Shown here in pieces: positions 23,676-32,789 of a DNA stretch of 64,000 bases. Made by a program: the position numbers and the translations under genes. The stretch comes from Synergistales bacterium. Its GTDB lineage: Bacteria > Synergistota > Synergistia > Synergistales > Aminithiophilaceae. Numbering within the stretch: the first letter of the stretch is position 1; the number at the start of each line of letters is the position of its first letter. The notes beneath the pieces were generated by a model. The model saw only the letters and a list, made by a program, of their open reading frames with translations. It searched no databases and had not been told where the DNA came from. Where the stretch lies: contig JAHDQY010000046.1 of NCBI GenBank assembly GCA_018433595.1, forward strand, positions 29,957-93,956, written 5' to 3'.

Positions 23676-25793
23676 TCAGCGTAAGGCGAAAATATCCCGA
23701 TAGGTGGGGTAGGGCCAGAGGGAGAGGGCCACCAATCCCTCCACTTCGTCGCACATGGCGCGGAGTCCCTCGTAAAGGGGGAGCCCCTCTTCCGTCAGGC
23801 GGCGGGCCTGTTCCTCGAGGTCGGCGAAAAGGAGCGATTTCCTGAGGCTCTCCAGCTTCTGGGCTCCCGTCATGATGCTCCGGCGGAGGCGGACCAGCCG
23901 TTGCAGTTCTCCTTGCCACTCCCTCGTCTCCTCTTGCAGTGCCTCGGGGAGATGGTGCAGGGCCTGGGCCTCCTGCCCGATCTGCTGGGAGAGGGCGGGG
24001 AGGATTCCCTCCCAGATCATGGAGGAGAAAATACCCATTTCGATATCGACGGTCTTGAAATACTGTTCCAGGCGTGTCTCGTAGTAGGCCACGATTTCCC
24101 GGTCCGACATGATCCCCAGCGAATCAAGAAGTTTGCGGTGTTCGGGCACCAGATAGAGAGCCAGTGCCTCATGTGTCGTGTCGGCCAGGGGGAGCCCCCG
24201 CCGTTTTGCTTCCTCACGCCACTCCTGGGAGTAGCAGTTGCCGTCAAAGCAGATGAAGCTGCTTTCCCGATAGGCCTGGCGGACGGCGTCAAGGGCCGCG
24301 TCGGTGATGTCCCAGCCTCCGTCGGTCCGTTTTTCGATCATCTCGGCCATGCGTTCCATCCCCCAGCTCCAGAGGGCCAGGATCATCGTCACCGGTCCCG
24401 AGATGGACTGGGAGGCTCCTGTGGCGCGGAATTCGAACTTGTTGCCGGTGAAGGCGATGGGGGAGGTCCTGTTCCGGTCGGTGTTGTCGACCTTGACGGA
24501 GGGAAGCCGGTTGAGCCCGAGATCAAGTACCCCCTTGTCGGGCATGTCGCCGAAAGAGCCCTCTTTGATCTGTTCCAGAAGCTGGCTTAAGACCTCGCCG
24601 AGATAGACGCTCATGATCGTCGGCGGTGCCTCGTTTCCGCCGAGGCGGTGCATGTTTCCCGCCGAGGCGACGGAGGCCCGCAGCAGCCCGCCGTACCGGG
24701 AGACGCCGAGGAGGAAGGCGGTGAGGAAGGCCAGAAACTGGAGGTTGCGCCTCTGATTGTTTGACGGTTCCAGAAGGTTGCGCCCCTCGCTGTCGACAAG
24801 GGAGAAATTGGTATGCTTGCCGCTGCCGTTGAGTCCCATGAAAGGTTTCTCATGGAGCAGGAGGCGGAAGCCGTGTTTGCGCGCCAGCTTGCGCATGACG
24901 CCCATGGTGAGCTGGTTCTGATCCGAGGCCAGGTTGGCCTCTCCGTGAAGAGGGGCGAATTCGTACTGGCAGGGGGCAACTTCGTTGTGGCGCGTCTTGA
25001 TGACGATGCCCAGTCGGGTCAGCTCCTCCTCGACCTCGCCCATGTAGGCCAGAACCCGGGGGTGGATGGAGCCGAAGTAGTGGTCCTCCATCTGCTGGGC
25101 CTTGGGGGGCAGGGAACCGAAAACGGTCATGCCGCAGTAGAGGAGGTCGGGGCGACGGCGGGCCACGTCCTCATCGACGAGGAAAAACTCCTGTTCGGCT
25201 CCGACGGTAACCTGGACGTTCTTGACGGTCCTGTTGCCGAAGAGCTTGAGCAGCCGCAGCGCCCGAGGCTCCATGGCGGCGAGGCTGCGCAGCAGCGGCG
25301 TTTTGAGGTCAAGAGGTGTCCCGTCGTGAGAGATGAAGACGCAGGGAATGAAGAGGGTGCCGCCTGCGCTGTCCTCCATGATGAAGGCGGGGCTCGTCGG
25401 GTCCCAGGCCGTGTAGCCCCGGGCCTCGAAGGTGCTGCGAATGCCGCCCGAGGGAAGGGAGGAGGCGTCGGGCTCGCTCTGAATCAGCTCGTTCCCCGTG
25501 AAGGTCTCCAGGGGGAACCCTTTGCGGTCCAGAGAGAGGAAAGCCATGTGCTTCTCGGCCGTCATCTCCGTGCGGGGTTGAAACCAATGGGTATAGTGGG
25601 TCACGCCCTGGGCGATGGCCCATTCCTTCATCGCCATGGCGACGGCGTTGGCTACGGACTCGCCCAGGGGCGCTCCGCCTTCGACGGCGGCCACGAGCTG
25701 ATCGTAAATGTCACGGGGCAGGCGCTCACGCAGGGTCTGCCGATCGAAAACGTTGATGCCGAACATGGAAGAGGGTCGGGCAGATGGGGACAA
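23676..25793 (-). CDS. glnN: Glutamine synthetase type III
   Basis: A roughly 705-residue type III glutamine synthetase making glutamine from glutamate, ammonia and ATP. Recognisable parts are FGINVFDRQTLRERLP at the N-terminus, the catalytic-fold segments VGAEQEFFLVDED and KTRHNEVAPCQYEFAP, the ATP/ammonia region GLNGSGKHTNFSL, and the long type III C-terminal helical domain. The start needs care: AAGGAGG abuts the ATG at 25802 with no spacer. The in-frame TTG nine bases further in has normal spacing and is preferred here. Confidence 0.93.
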   Translation of the reverse strand: MSPSARPSSMFGINVFDRQTLRERLPRDIYDQLVAAVEGGAPLGESVANAVAMAMKEWAIAQGVTHYTHWFQPRTEMTAEKHMAFLSLDRKGFPLETFTGNELIQSEPDASSLPSGGIRSTFEARGYTAWDPTSPAFIMEDSAGGTLFIPCVFISHDGTPLDLKTPLLRSLAAMEPRALRLLKLFGNRTVKNVQVTVGAEQEFFLVDEDVARRRPDLLYCGMTVFGSLPPKAQQMEDHYFGSIHPRVLAYMGEVEEELTRLGIVIKTRHNEVAPCQYEFAPLHGEANLASDQNQLTMGVMRKLARKHGFRLLLHEKPFMGLNGSGKHTNFSLVDSEGRNLLEPSNNQRRNLQFLAFLTAFLLGVSRYGGLLRASVASAGNMHRLGGNEAPPTIMSVYLGEVLSQLLEQIKEGSFGDMPDKGVLDLGLNRLPSVKVDNTDRNRTSPIAFTGNKFEFRATGASQSISGPVTMILALWSWGMERMAEMIEKRTDGGWDITDAALDAVRQAYRESSFICFDGNCYSQEWREEAKRRGLPLADTTHEALALYLVPEHRKLLDSLGIMSDREIVAYYETRLEQYFKTVDIEMGIFSSMIWEGILPALSQQIGQEAQALHHLPEALQEETREWQGELQRLVRLRRSIMTGAQKLESLRKSLLFADLEEQARRLTEEGLPLYEGLRAMCDEVEGLVALSLWPYPTYRDIFALR

Positions 25794-25826
25794 GATCGTC
25801 ATCCTCCTTGGGAAGAGCATGGAGGA

Positions 25827-25855
25827 GTTGTACCACGCACGGGAGGATCAAGCAA
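25827..25855 (-). promoter_or_regulatory. Putative glnN promoter
   Basis: Minus-strand TTGCTT and TACAAC are separated by 17 bases, about 25 bases before the ATG region. The -35 element overlaps one arm of an 11-bp inverted repeat whose other arm lies about 90 bases upstream. Confidence 0.45.
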
Positions 25856-25957
25856 GCTTTTTTTGAAAAACGAAGAAACATGAAGCCGCTTTGGCCTTTT
25901 TGGCAGGGCTTAGTCGGTCTCCTGGCATGTTTTATCGGAAAAGGCCTGCTTGATCCT
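25844..25957. repeat. Widely spaced 11-bp inverted repeat upstream of glnN
   Basis: AGGATCAAGCA (25844-25854) and TGCTTGATCCT (25947-25957) are exact complements about 92 bases apart. They flank the gap between the LysO-like genes and glnN. They could be paired operator half-sites or a transcript stem; the function is unknown. Confidence 0.45.
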
Positions 25958-25962
25958 GAAGC

Positions 25963-26571
25963 TTAGCTTAAGAGGCGATAGATCAGCGGGACCGAAAGAG
26001 GGATGATCAGGCTGAGGATCACTCCGGAGACAAAGGCATGGACAGCCACCTCTTTGCCGGCGCTGCGGATGATGAAGGGAAGCGCCGTGTCCATGGCCGT
26101 TGCCCCGGCCGCTCCGAGGGCGCCGGCCTTTCCGAAATAGCGGACAAAAAGAGGCATGGCCAGGATGGTCAGGACCTCCCGGGCCAGGTTGGCGACGAAT
26201 CCGATCGTGGCCGCCTCGATGCCGGCCGCTTCCTTGAGCAGAATCATGGTGATGCTGTAGTAGCCGCAGCCGGCCGAGGCTGATGCCGCCAGGCCGACGG
26301 GAAGACCGACGGTGATCCCTGTCAGGATGCCGCCGGCGACGCTTCCCAGAAGGGCAGCGACGGGCATCATCAGAGCCCGCCCCGAGAGCGAGCGAAGGGT
26401 TTCCCAGAGGCGGGGCTCCTTTCCCATGTCGAAGCCGATGGCGAGGAAAAGCAGAATCAGGGCGCCTCGAAGCAGGGGGCCGATGAGATCGTCGAAACCT
26501 TCCGGGAGATGGCCCATGGCGCCCAGGATCACTCCGGCAAGAAGGACAAGGATCGGTTTCGGATCAAACAC
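25963..26571 (-). CDS. LysO-type exporter, C-terminal half as a separate gene (DUF340)
   Basis: A 202-residue membrane protein with about five to six hydrophobic helices. It carries the LysO (YbjE) core: ASASAGCGYYSITMILLKE, a GFVANLAREVLTI helix and GATAMDTALPFI. LysO exports lysine and related compounds in E. coli, where one polypeptide holds both parts. Here the N-terminal part is encoded by the preceding gene, overlapping by eight bases, so the exporter is probably a heteromer. The substrate is inferred from the family only. Confidence 0.78.
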   Translation of the reverse strand: MFDPKPILVLLAGVILGAMGHLPEGFDDLIGPLLRGALILLFLAIGFDMGKEPRLWETLRSLSGRALMMPVAALLGSVAGGILTGITVGLPVGLAASASAGCGYYSITMILLKEAAGIEAATIGFVANLAREVLTILAMPLFVRYFGKAGALGAAGATAMDTALPFIIRSAGKEVAVHAFVSGVILSLIIPLSVPLIYRLLS

Positions 26572-26836
26572 CGCCGCCGCCTCCGACGATGCGGCAGAGA
26601 AGGGCGCTGCCCAAAAGACCTCCCAGACAGAGGGCCGCTGCCTGAACTCCCAGGCCGCTCATCTGTTCCAGGACGGATCGGTAGCTGCCCAGCTCGCAGC
26701 CGATGAGGAAAAGGAGAAGGTAGACGGCCGCCGTAAGTCCCCAGGAGCTTCTCGACGTCAGGTATGGAGGCAGCCAGTTCCTGTATCCGGCGGCGATGCC
26801 TATGGCCAGGCAGAGGGCGAAGACCAGGATGTCCAC
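26564..26836 (-). CDS. LysO-type exporter, N-terminal half as a separate gene
   Basis: A 90-residue protein with three hydrophobic helices, including the LysO-like segment SSWGLTAAVYLLLFLIGCELG. It ends in a glycine run and overlaps the start of the C-terminal-half gene in another frame. Both frames look intact, which favours a genuine split gene pair over a recent frameshift, although a sequencing error in the G-rich overlap cannot be excluded. Confidence 0.7.
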   Translation of the reverse strand: MDILVFALCLAIGIAAGYRNWLPPYLTSRSSWGLTAAVYLLLFLIGCELGSYRSVLEQMSGLGVQAAALCLGGLLGSALLCRIVGGGGGV

Positions 26837-26842
26837 AGGTTC

Positions 26843-27397
26843 TTAAAGGACGGACTGTCCGGCCAGTTTGAGCTTTTGGAGCAGCTCCGGCTTTTTTGAG
26901 GCGGCGTCGGCTTCGAAAAGGCCGCCGAAGCAGAACTCTCCGGCGATGGCCATTTTCATGAGGGAGCAGGAGCGGCGGAAGCTGAAGAGGAGCCCTTGAA
27001 AGCAGTTTGAATCCTCATCGCCTGCGGCGCCGATGAGGACGGCCCGCTTGCCCTCGAGATTGAAGCCTCCGGGGTGGTCTCCATGGAGAGGCAGAAGACG
27101 GTCCCACAGGGTCTTGACGGGGCCGCTCCAGCTGTACCAGTAGAGGGGGGAGGCGAAAAGGAGGGTGTCCGATTCTTTCAACGAGGCGTAGAGGCCGTCC
27201 ATGTCGTCGTCGATGATGCAGGGTCTGTTCCGGCTCCAGCATTGGCGGCAGTCGTTGCAGCCGTTGAGGGACATGCCGTAAAGGCGGAAACGGTCGATTC
27301 GCTCCGCTTTTCCCGGAGTCGAAAGAAAAGCCTCCGCAAGGGTCTCCGTGTTTCCGCCTTTGCGGGGGCTCCCGAGAATAAGGGTGACCTTTGTCAT
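26843..27397 (-). CDS. Flavodoxin-fold FMN/iron-sulfur flavoprotein
   Basis: A 184-residue protein with the FMN phosphate loop GSPRKGGNTETL. The Cys-rich segment CNDCRQCWSRNRPC may bind an Fe-S cluster, as in iron-sulfur flavoproteins. The flavodoxin-fold motif SPLYWYSWSGPVKTLWDRL follows. It is probably an electron carrier or NAD(P)H-dependent reductase of anaerobic metabolism; the substrate is unknown. It ends six bases before the LysO-type pair, so co-expression is likely. Confidence 0.85.
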   Translation of the reverse strand: MTKVTLILGSPRKGGNTETLAEAFLSTPGKAERIDRFRLYGMSLNGCNDCRQCWSRNRPCIIDDDMDGLYASLKESDTLLFASPLYWYSWSGPVKTLWDRLLPLHGDHPGGFNLEGKRAVLIGAAGDEDSNCFQGLLFSFRRSCSLMKMAIAGEFCFGGLFEADAASKKPELLQKLKLAGQSVL

Positions 27398-27478
27398 GAG
27401 TTCATTCCTCCTTCTTCCATCTTTGGGGGGTTGCCGTCGGCAATAAGCATACCATGTCGGCAGACGTGACGTTCCCTT

Positions 27479-28456
27479 TCATCTCCGTTCGCAGAGCCCT
27501 TTGAGGAACCAGAAAAGGACCGCCGCCGCCAGGGCCGAAGTCCTCCCGTCGACATCGAGGGGCGGGCTCATCTCCATGATATCGAAAAATCCGACCCGCT
27601 CCGTTCTTCCGGCCAGGTAGGCCACCTTTTCCAGGTCCTGGGCCGAGAGACCGTTGGGATTACTCGCCGAGGCTCCCGGAGCGTCGGTGCTTCGTGCGGC
27701 GTCGATGTCGACGGAGACGGCGACGATCCGGGTTCCCTCGCCCGAAACCTGGAGGGCCTGGAGAAAGGTCTCCATCGGTCGCCCCTGAAGAGATTTGAGC
27801 GTGAAGACGGTAGCTCCCGTCTTGCGGAGCCACTGATAGTACCAGGGCGAGTTGTGGAGCTCCTGAACGCCGAACTCCACGAAGTTGCCTCCCTTGAGAG
27901 GCTTCCCCGGTAGCTCTTCGAGGGCCCGGAAGAAAGGCGTGCCGCTGGTGATGCCGTGGCTCATGTCGCGGACGTCGAGATGACTGTCGACGTTGACGAC
28001 GCCCAGCTCTCCTTCTTTCAGGCAGAGCCCGTCGACGAGCCCGTGAAGTCCGGGGAACGTCAGATCGTGGCCGCCGCCGAGGACGACGGGGAGTACGCCT
28101 CGGGAGGCGATGGAGGCCACAATGGCCCTGGCGCTTTCATGGACCTCATCGAGGCTGCGTCCCTCGGTCCGGACATCCCCGACGTCGGCGATGGACAGAT
28201 CGCTCAGGGAGGGGCGGAAGCCCGGCGTCAGACGGTAGAAGGCCTTCCTGATGAACCGGGGGCCCAGCCGCGCCCCTTCCCGGCCTCCGTTGGCAAGGAT
28301 GCCTCGATCCTCGGGGAGACCGATAAGGGCCACATCGTATCCCTCAAGAGAGTCGTCGGCGGCGAGGGGGTGGACGATCTCTCCCATGCGGGGGTCCTTC
28401 TCATCGTTTTTCGAGAAAAAAAGCTCTCTTTCAGGCGGTACAAGTTCGTTCCACAT
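27479..28456 (-). CDS. Arginase/agmatinase-family ureohydrolase
   Basis: A 325-residue binuclear-manganese hydrolase. All metal motifs are present: GGGHDLTF, NVDSHLDVRD and SVDIDAARSTDAPG. Candidates are formimidoylglutamase (histidine degradation), agmatinase or arginase; the motifs do not decide between them. For a fermenter of amino acids a role in histidine or arginine breakdown is plausible. ATG 28456 is chosen for the GAGGTG about seven bases upstream, over a GTG nine bases earlier that overlaps that site. Confidence 0.85.
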   Translation of the reverse strand: MWNELVPPERELFFSKNDEKDPRMGEIVHPLAADDSLEGYDVALIGLPEDRGILANGGREGARLGPRFIRKAFYRLTPGFRPSLSDLSIADVGDVRTEGRSLDEVHESARAIVASIASRGVLPVVLGGGHDLTFPGLHGLVDGLCLKEGELGVVNVDSHLDVRDMSHGITSGTPFFRALEELPGKPLKGGNFVEFGVQELHNSPWYYQWLRKTGATVFTLKSLQGRPMETFLQALQVSGEGTRIVAVSVDIDAARSTDAPGASASNPNGLSAQDLEKVAYLAGRTERVGFFDIMEMSPPLDVDGRTSALAAAVLFWFLKGLCERR

Positions 28457-28494
28457 GGCGTTCACCTCGCAAGAATCGGTACAGGGTGTCGGAC

Positions 28495-28523
28495 ATTATA
28501 GGTCAGGCGGGCTGGTTGAACAA
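28495..28523 (-). promoter_or_regulatory. Putative promoter of the ureohydrolase gene
   Basis: Minus-strand TTGTTC and a perfect TATAAT are spaced by 17 bases, about 40 bases before the start codon, in the divergent gap with the rlmI-like gene. Confidence 0.55.
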
Positions 28524-28585
28524 CGGATCTCACGAAAGAGATTACTTCTGCTAATATAGGAAGGCTCATGGGGGAGGTGTCGGGG

Positions 28586-28690
28586 ATGGAAACCCTTTGT
28601 TGCGACAGATCTTTGGAACGTGGCCGTGAGGTTGTCGCGCCGCTCTTTTCAGGGCTGCGGGATTTTGTCTTGAGGAGGGAACGAGCATGA
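28586..28690 (+). CDS. Possible short leader ORF before the RlmI-like gene
   Basis: A 34-codon frame with GGGGGAGG upstream of its ATG (an ATG six codons earlier is also in frame) ends in a TGA that overlaps the next gene's ATG. It encodes a basic peptide with a CC pair and no recognised homology. It could serve translational coupling or be chance. Confidence 0.2.
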   Translation: METLCCDRSLERGREVVAPLFSGLRDFVLRRERA

Positions 28691-29871
28691 GAGAGCAGGC
28701 CCTGACGGCACCGCGGGGCCTGGAACGGCTTCTTGCCCGTCATCCCTGGATTTTTCGGGGCGATCTGGCGGCTCTCCCCGAAGCTGCGGAAGGCGATCTC
28801 GTCGCCGTCGGCAGCGTTAAAGGGAAACCCCTTGCCTGGGGATTCTGGAACCCTCACTCCTCTTTGGCCCTGAGGCTTCTTCTCTGGGGAGACAGGAAGC
28901 CGGACCTGCCCCGGCTCCTTCGGGAGCGGTTGCGGTCGGCTCTTGCCCTCCGTCGCCGCTGGTGCCCCGGCGAGGACGCTTTCCGCCTCGTGCACGGCGA
29001 GGCCGATGGACTGCCGGGTCTGGTCGTCGACGTCTACGGCGATGTCCTCTGCCTTCAGCTTCTCTCCCTGGGCTGGCACCGGCGCAGGGAGCTCGTCGCT
29101 GACGCTCTCGTCGAGCTTCTCGAGCCATCGGCGGTGATCCTCCGAAACGATGTGCGCAAGATCGAACAGGAGGGGCTCGCTCCGGAGACGGCGCTCCTGC
29201 GCGGTCGCTTCAGCTCCGACGAGAGCCGTGTCGTCACGTCGGGCGATCTCAAGGGAGTCGTCTATCCTCTGGCCGGTCAGAAGACGGGGCTTTATCTCGA
29301 CGTACGCCGCTTTCCCCGCCTCCTTCACTCTCTCTGTCAGGGGGCTTCCGTCCTCGACGCCTTCTGTTTCCAGGGGCAGTTCGCCCTTCATTCCCTCCTC
29401 TACGGAGCACGGGAAGTGACGGCCATCGATCAATCCTCGTCGGCTCTCGAGGCGGCTCGTCGGAATCTTTCTCTTGCCGGTCTGCCTCCGCGGGTGGACT
29501 GGGTCTGCGGAAACGTTTTCGATGAGCTCCGGCGCTACGAGGAAGAGAGACGTTCCTTTGACCTTGTCGTCGTCGATCCGCCTCCCTTCGCGCCCAGCCG
29601 CCGCCACGTCGATTCGGCCAGGAGGGGGTATAAGGACCTGGCTCTTCGGAGCCTCCGTCTTCTCAGCCAGGGGGGGACGCTCTTCTTCTTCTCCTGTTCT
29701 CACGCCTTCGGACGGGAGGCTCTTCTTGGCGTTCTGCATGAGGCCTCTCAGGATGCGAGGCGCTCTCTGAGAATCGTTGCCGAGCTTCATCAGCCGCCCG
29801 ATCACCCCGTTCTGCCTCAAGTTCCCGAAACGGACTATCTCAAAGGTTTTGTGTTGGAGGTTTCGATGTGA
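28687..29871 (+). CDS. Class I SAM-dependent RNA methyltransferase, RlmI-like
   Basis: A 394-residue protein with an N-terminal PUA domain (RHPWIFRGDL...GSVKGKPLAWGFWNP), a central EEHD-like domain and a C-terminal Rossmann methyltransferase: VLDAFCFQGQFALHSLLYGA as SAM loop and DLVVVDPPPFAPS as catalytic region. RlmI makes 5-methylcytosine 1962 in 23S rRNA in E. coli; the same position here is inferred. It begins a plus-strand operon and overlaps the HAD gene. Confidence 0.85.
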   Translation: MREQALTAPRGLERLLARHPWIFRGDLAALPEAAEGDLVAVGSVKGKPLAWGFWNPHSSLALRLLLWGDRKPDLPRLLRERLRSALALRRRWCPGEDAFRLVHGEADGLPGLVVDVYGDVLCLQLLSLGWHRRRELVADALVELLEPSAVILRNDVRKIEQEGLAPETALLRGRFSSDESRVVTSGDLKGVVYPLAGQKTGLYLDVRRFPRLLHSLCQGASVLDAFCFQGQFALHSLLYGAREVTAIDQSSSALEAARRNLSLAGLPPRVDWVCGNVFDELRRYEEERRSFDLVVVDPPPFAPSRRHVDSARRGYKDLALRSLRLLSQGGTLFFFSCSHAFGREALLGVLHEASQDARRSLRIVAELHQPPDHPVLPQVPETDYLKGFVLEVSM

Positions 29872-30530
29872 AAGCAGCGATCCGGGTTCTTCTTTTCGAT
29901 TTCGATCTGACTCTCGTCGACAGCAGTTGGGGGATCACCCACTGCCTCAATCTCCTTGCCTCCGATGAGGGATTGCGCCCTGTCTCCCGGGAGGAGGTCC
30001 TCCAGACCATCGGTGAGCCGATTTCCCTTGCATGGGAACGTCTTTGGGGGGTTTTCGACCCGCAATGGGTCGAGAAGTATCGGGAGCGCTACCGCGCTGA
30101 AGAGATAACGAGAATCCGCCCCTTCCCGTCGGCGATCCCCGTCCTGGAAGCCCTCAAAAGCGAAGGATTCCGTCTTGGCGTCGTCTCCAACAGGGGGAAC
30201 GCCGGGATCGCCGTCGAGGGAGCCGGTCTGGCCTGGGCCTTTGACGTCGTTCTGGGGCTGGAGGCGTTCGAACGGCCCAAGCCCGCCGCCGATCCGCTTC
30301 TCAAGGCCATGGCCATCCTCGGCGTCGAGGCCGCTCAGACTCTTTATGTCGGAGATACCGACATCGACATGGCCACAGCTCAGGCCGCCTCGGTCCGCGG
30401 TGTGGGCCTGACGTCGGGGAACTTCGGCCGGGAGGGGCTTTTCGCCGCGGGAGCCTGGGCGGTCCTTGATGACCTCTCGGAGCTCTGTCCTCTCGTCAGG
30501 GGCGGGAAGCCCTGCCTTCCCGGCGCGTGA
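29868..30530 (+). CDS. HAD-superfamily phosphatase (phosphoglycolate phosphatase-like)
   Basis: A 220-residue hydrolase with motif I DFDLTL (nucleophile in FDFDLTLVDSS), motif II VVSNRG, the lysine of motif III (ERPKPAADP) and motif IV GDTDIDMATA. A helical cap lies between motifs I and II, as in Gph/PGMB-type phosphatases. It probably hydrolyses a small phosphorylated metabolite such as phosphoglycolate; the substrate cannot be fixed. The GTG start overlaps the preceding stop. Confidence 0.85.
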   Translation: MKAAIRVLLFDFDLTLVDSSWGITHCLNLLASDEGLRPVSREEVLQTIGEPISLAWERLWGVFDPQWVEKYRERYRAEEITRIRPFPSAIPVLEALKSEGFRLGVVSNRGNAGIAVEGAGLAWAFDVVLGLEAFERPKPAADPLLKAMAILGVEAAQTLYVGDTDIDMATAQAASVRGVGLTSGNFGREGLFAAGAWAVLDDLSELCPLVRGGKPCLPGA

Positions 30531-30585
30531 TCCCAAAAGATAGGGCCTTGCCGGTTCTTGTCTGACTTCGCAGGAGGAGGAACTC

Positions 30586-32763
30586 ATGGAAGAGCGGAGA
30601 AAGGTGGAGGTTCCCGCCAACGCCGTACCCATTCTTGAGCAGCGCTATCTGCGCAAGGATGAGGAAGGACAAGTCGTTGAGACGGTGGAGGAGATGTTCT
30701 GGCGCGTGGCCGAGGCCGTGGCCGAGGCGGAGGCCCGCTGGGGCGTCGCCCCTGAAGTCTGGGCCGAACGCTTCTACGACATGATGGCCCGCCTCGATTT
30801 TCTGCCGAACTCACCGACGCTGATGAACGCCGGAACGCTCAGGGGACAGCTCTCGGCCTGTTTTGTCCTTCCCGTCGGCGACAGCATGGAAGAGATCTTT
30901 GACGCCTTGAAATGGACGGCCCTTGTCCACAAATCGGGCGGGGGAACGGGGTTCAATTTCTCCGGCCTGCGTCCCGCCGGCGACGTGGTGCGAAGCACCC
31001 GCGGCGTCGCCTCGGGGCCCGTCTCCTTCATGGAGCTTTTCGACGGCTGCACCGAGGTGGTCAAGCAGGGAGGCATGAGGCGGGGCGCCAATATGGGGAT
31101 CCTTGACTGCGATCATCCTGACCTCCTCGATTTCCTACAGGCCAAGACCCGTGAGGGGCGCCTGGCCAACTTCAACATTTCCGTGGCCTGCTCCGACGCC
31201 TTCATGGAGGCTCTTGAGGCCGACGAGGAGTGGGCGCTGATCAACAGGAGGACCGGTGAGATCGTCAAGGCGCTTCCGGCCCGTGAAATTTTCGACCTTC
31301 TCGTCGAGAGCGCCTGGGCTACGGGAGATCCCGGCCTCGTCTTCTCCGACCGACTCGAAGCCGATAATCCCACGCCCAGGGTGGGGCGCATCACGGCCAC
31401 CAACCCCTGCGGCGAGCAGCCGCTGCTTCCTTTCGAAAGCTGCAATCTCGGATCGATCAATCTGCTCCACATGATCGAAGGCGGCGACTTCGACTGGAAG
31501 CAGCTGGAACGGACGGTCCGCCTGGCCGTGCGTTTTCTCGACGACGTCATCGAAATCAACGGCTTCCCGCTTCCCCAGATCGCCGAGCTTTCACGGGGCA
31601 ACCGCAAGATCGGCCTGGGAGTCATGGGCTGGGCCGAAGCCCTCTTCCGGTTGGGGTTGCCCTACGACAGCGAAGAGGCCCTTCGGGCGGCGGAGAAACT
31701 GATGGGCTTCATCAATTCCGTCGGCCAAGAGGAGAGCCGTCTTCTGGCCGAAGAGCGCGGTGTCTTTCCCAACTGGGAGGGGAGCCGGTGGCAGGAGAAG
31801 GGGATTCCGCTGAGAAACGCCACGGTGACGACGATCGCGCCGACGGGGACGATCGCCCTCATCTGCGGCTGCTCCAGCGGTATCGAGCCGGTCTTCGCCC
31901 TGGCCTATCGCCGCAAGGTCTTCGATGATCAGGTGCTGACCTACGTCAACGTCATCCTTACAGAAGAGCTTCAGCGTCGGGGTCTCTACGACGACGAGCT
32001 GGCCCGACGCATCGCCGAGTCGGGATCGCTGGAGGGACTGGGGCTTCCCGAAGACCTGACGCGCCGTTTCGTGACATCTCACGAGATCCGGCCTCAGTGG
32101 CACGTCCGGATGCAGGCGGCCTTTCAGCGGCATACCGACAACGCCGTCTCCAAGACGATCAACCTTCCTCACGAAGCCTCCATCGACGATGTGGCCGCCG
32201 CCTTTCTCCTGGCCTATCAGGAGGGCTGCAAGGGGATCACCGTCTATCGGGACCGCTGCAAGGCCTCTCAGATCCTTTACCGCGGAGAGGAGAAGGGACG
32301 TGAGTCGGGGAAGGAAAAAGGAAAACGCGGTCCGGCCGGTCGGCCCGGCGTGCTCCGGGGCACGACGGTGAAGATCATGACCTCCTTCGGAAATCTCTAT
32401 CTCACCGTCAACGAACTCGACGGGAAGCCCTTCGAGGTCTTCGCCACCCTGGGGAAATCGGGGAAGGATACGATGGCCCACACGGAGGCTCTGGGCCGGC
32501 TCATTTCCCTTGCCCTCCGCAGTGGCGTCTCGTCCCGTCAGATCGTCGAACAGCTCAAGGGGATCGGTGGCAGCCAGCCCGTCTGGGAGAGTGACGGCGT
32601 GATCCTCAGTTTGCCCGATGCCGTCGCCAGGGGGCTCGAACGGGCGTTGGGGGAGTCGTTCAGCGACTCCTCCCGGGAGATGTGCCCCTCCTGCGGAGCA
32701 CCCCTTGTCGCCGCCGAGGGCTGCCTGAAGTGCGAAAGGTGCGGCTACTCCAAATGCGGCTGA
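30586..32763 (+). CDS. nrdJ: Adenosylcobalamin-dependent (class II) ribonucleotide reductase
   Basis: A 725-residue enzyme reducing ribonucleotides to deoxyribonucleotides using adenosylcobalamin as radical source, with no oxygen requirement. Seen are LPNSPTLMNAG, GGGTGFNFSGLRP, the active-site segment NPCGEQPLLPFESCNLGSINL and TTIAPTGTIALICGCSSGIEP. A C-terminal extension with Cys pairs follows (CPSCGAP...CEKCGYSKC-like), as usual in NrdJ. No B12 riboswitch precedes it here. It makes DNA synthesis dependent on cobalamin, relevant to the B12 elements elsewhere in the window. Confidence 0.95.
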   Translation: MEERRKVEVPANAVPILEQRYLRKDEEGQVVETVEEMFWRVAEAVAEAEARWGVAPEVWAERFYDMMARLDFLPNSPTLMNAGTLRGQLSACFVLPVGDSMEEIFDALKWTALVHKSGGGTGFNFSGLRPAGDVVRSTRGVASGPVSFMELFDGCTEVVKQGGMRRGANMGILDCDHPDLLDFLQAKTREGRLANFNISVACSDAFMEALEADEEWALINRRTGEIVKALPAREIFDLLVESAWATGDPGLVFSDRLEADNPTPRVGRITATNPCGEQPLLPFESCNLGSINLLHMIEGGDFDWKQLERTVRLAVRFLDDVIEINGFPLPQIAELSRGNRKIGLGVMGWAEALFRLGLPYDSEEALRAAEKLMGFINSVGQEESRLLAEERGVFPNWEGSRWQEKGIPLRNATVTTIAPTGTIALICGCSSGIEPVFALAYRRKVFDDQVLTYVNVILTEELQRRGLYDDELARRIAESGSLEGLGLPEDLTRRFVTSHEIRPQWHVRMQAAFQRHTDNAVSKTINLPHEASIDDVAAAFLLAYQEGCKGITVYRDRCKASQILYRGEEKGRESGKEKGKRGPAGRPGVLRGTTVKIMTSFGNLYLTVNELDGKPFEVFATLGKSGKDTMAHTEALGRLISLALRSGVSSRQIVEQLKGIGGSQPVWESDGVILSLPDAVARGLERALGESFSDSSREMCPSCGAPLVAAEGCLKCERCGYSKCG

Positions 32764-32789
32764 CTTCCCGTTAGAGAGGAACGCTTGAG

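Noticed and set aside
26564..26836. Random short frame next to the exporter
   Set aside because: Its helices match the N-terminal part of LysO-type proteins and it is coupled to the C-terminal-half gene, so it was kept as a gene.
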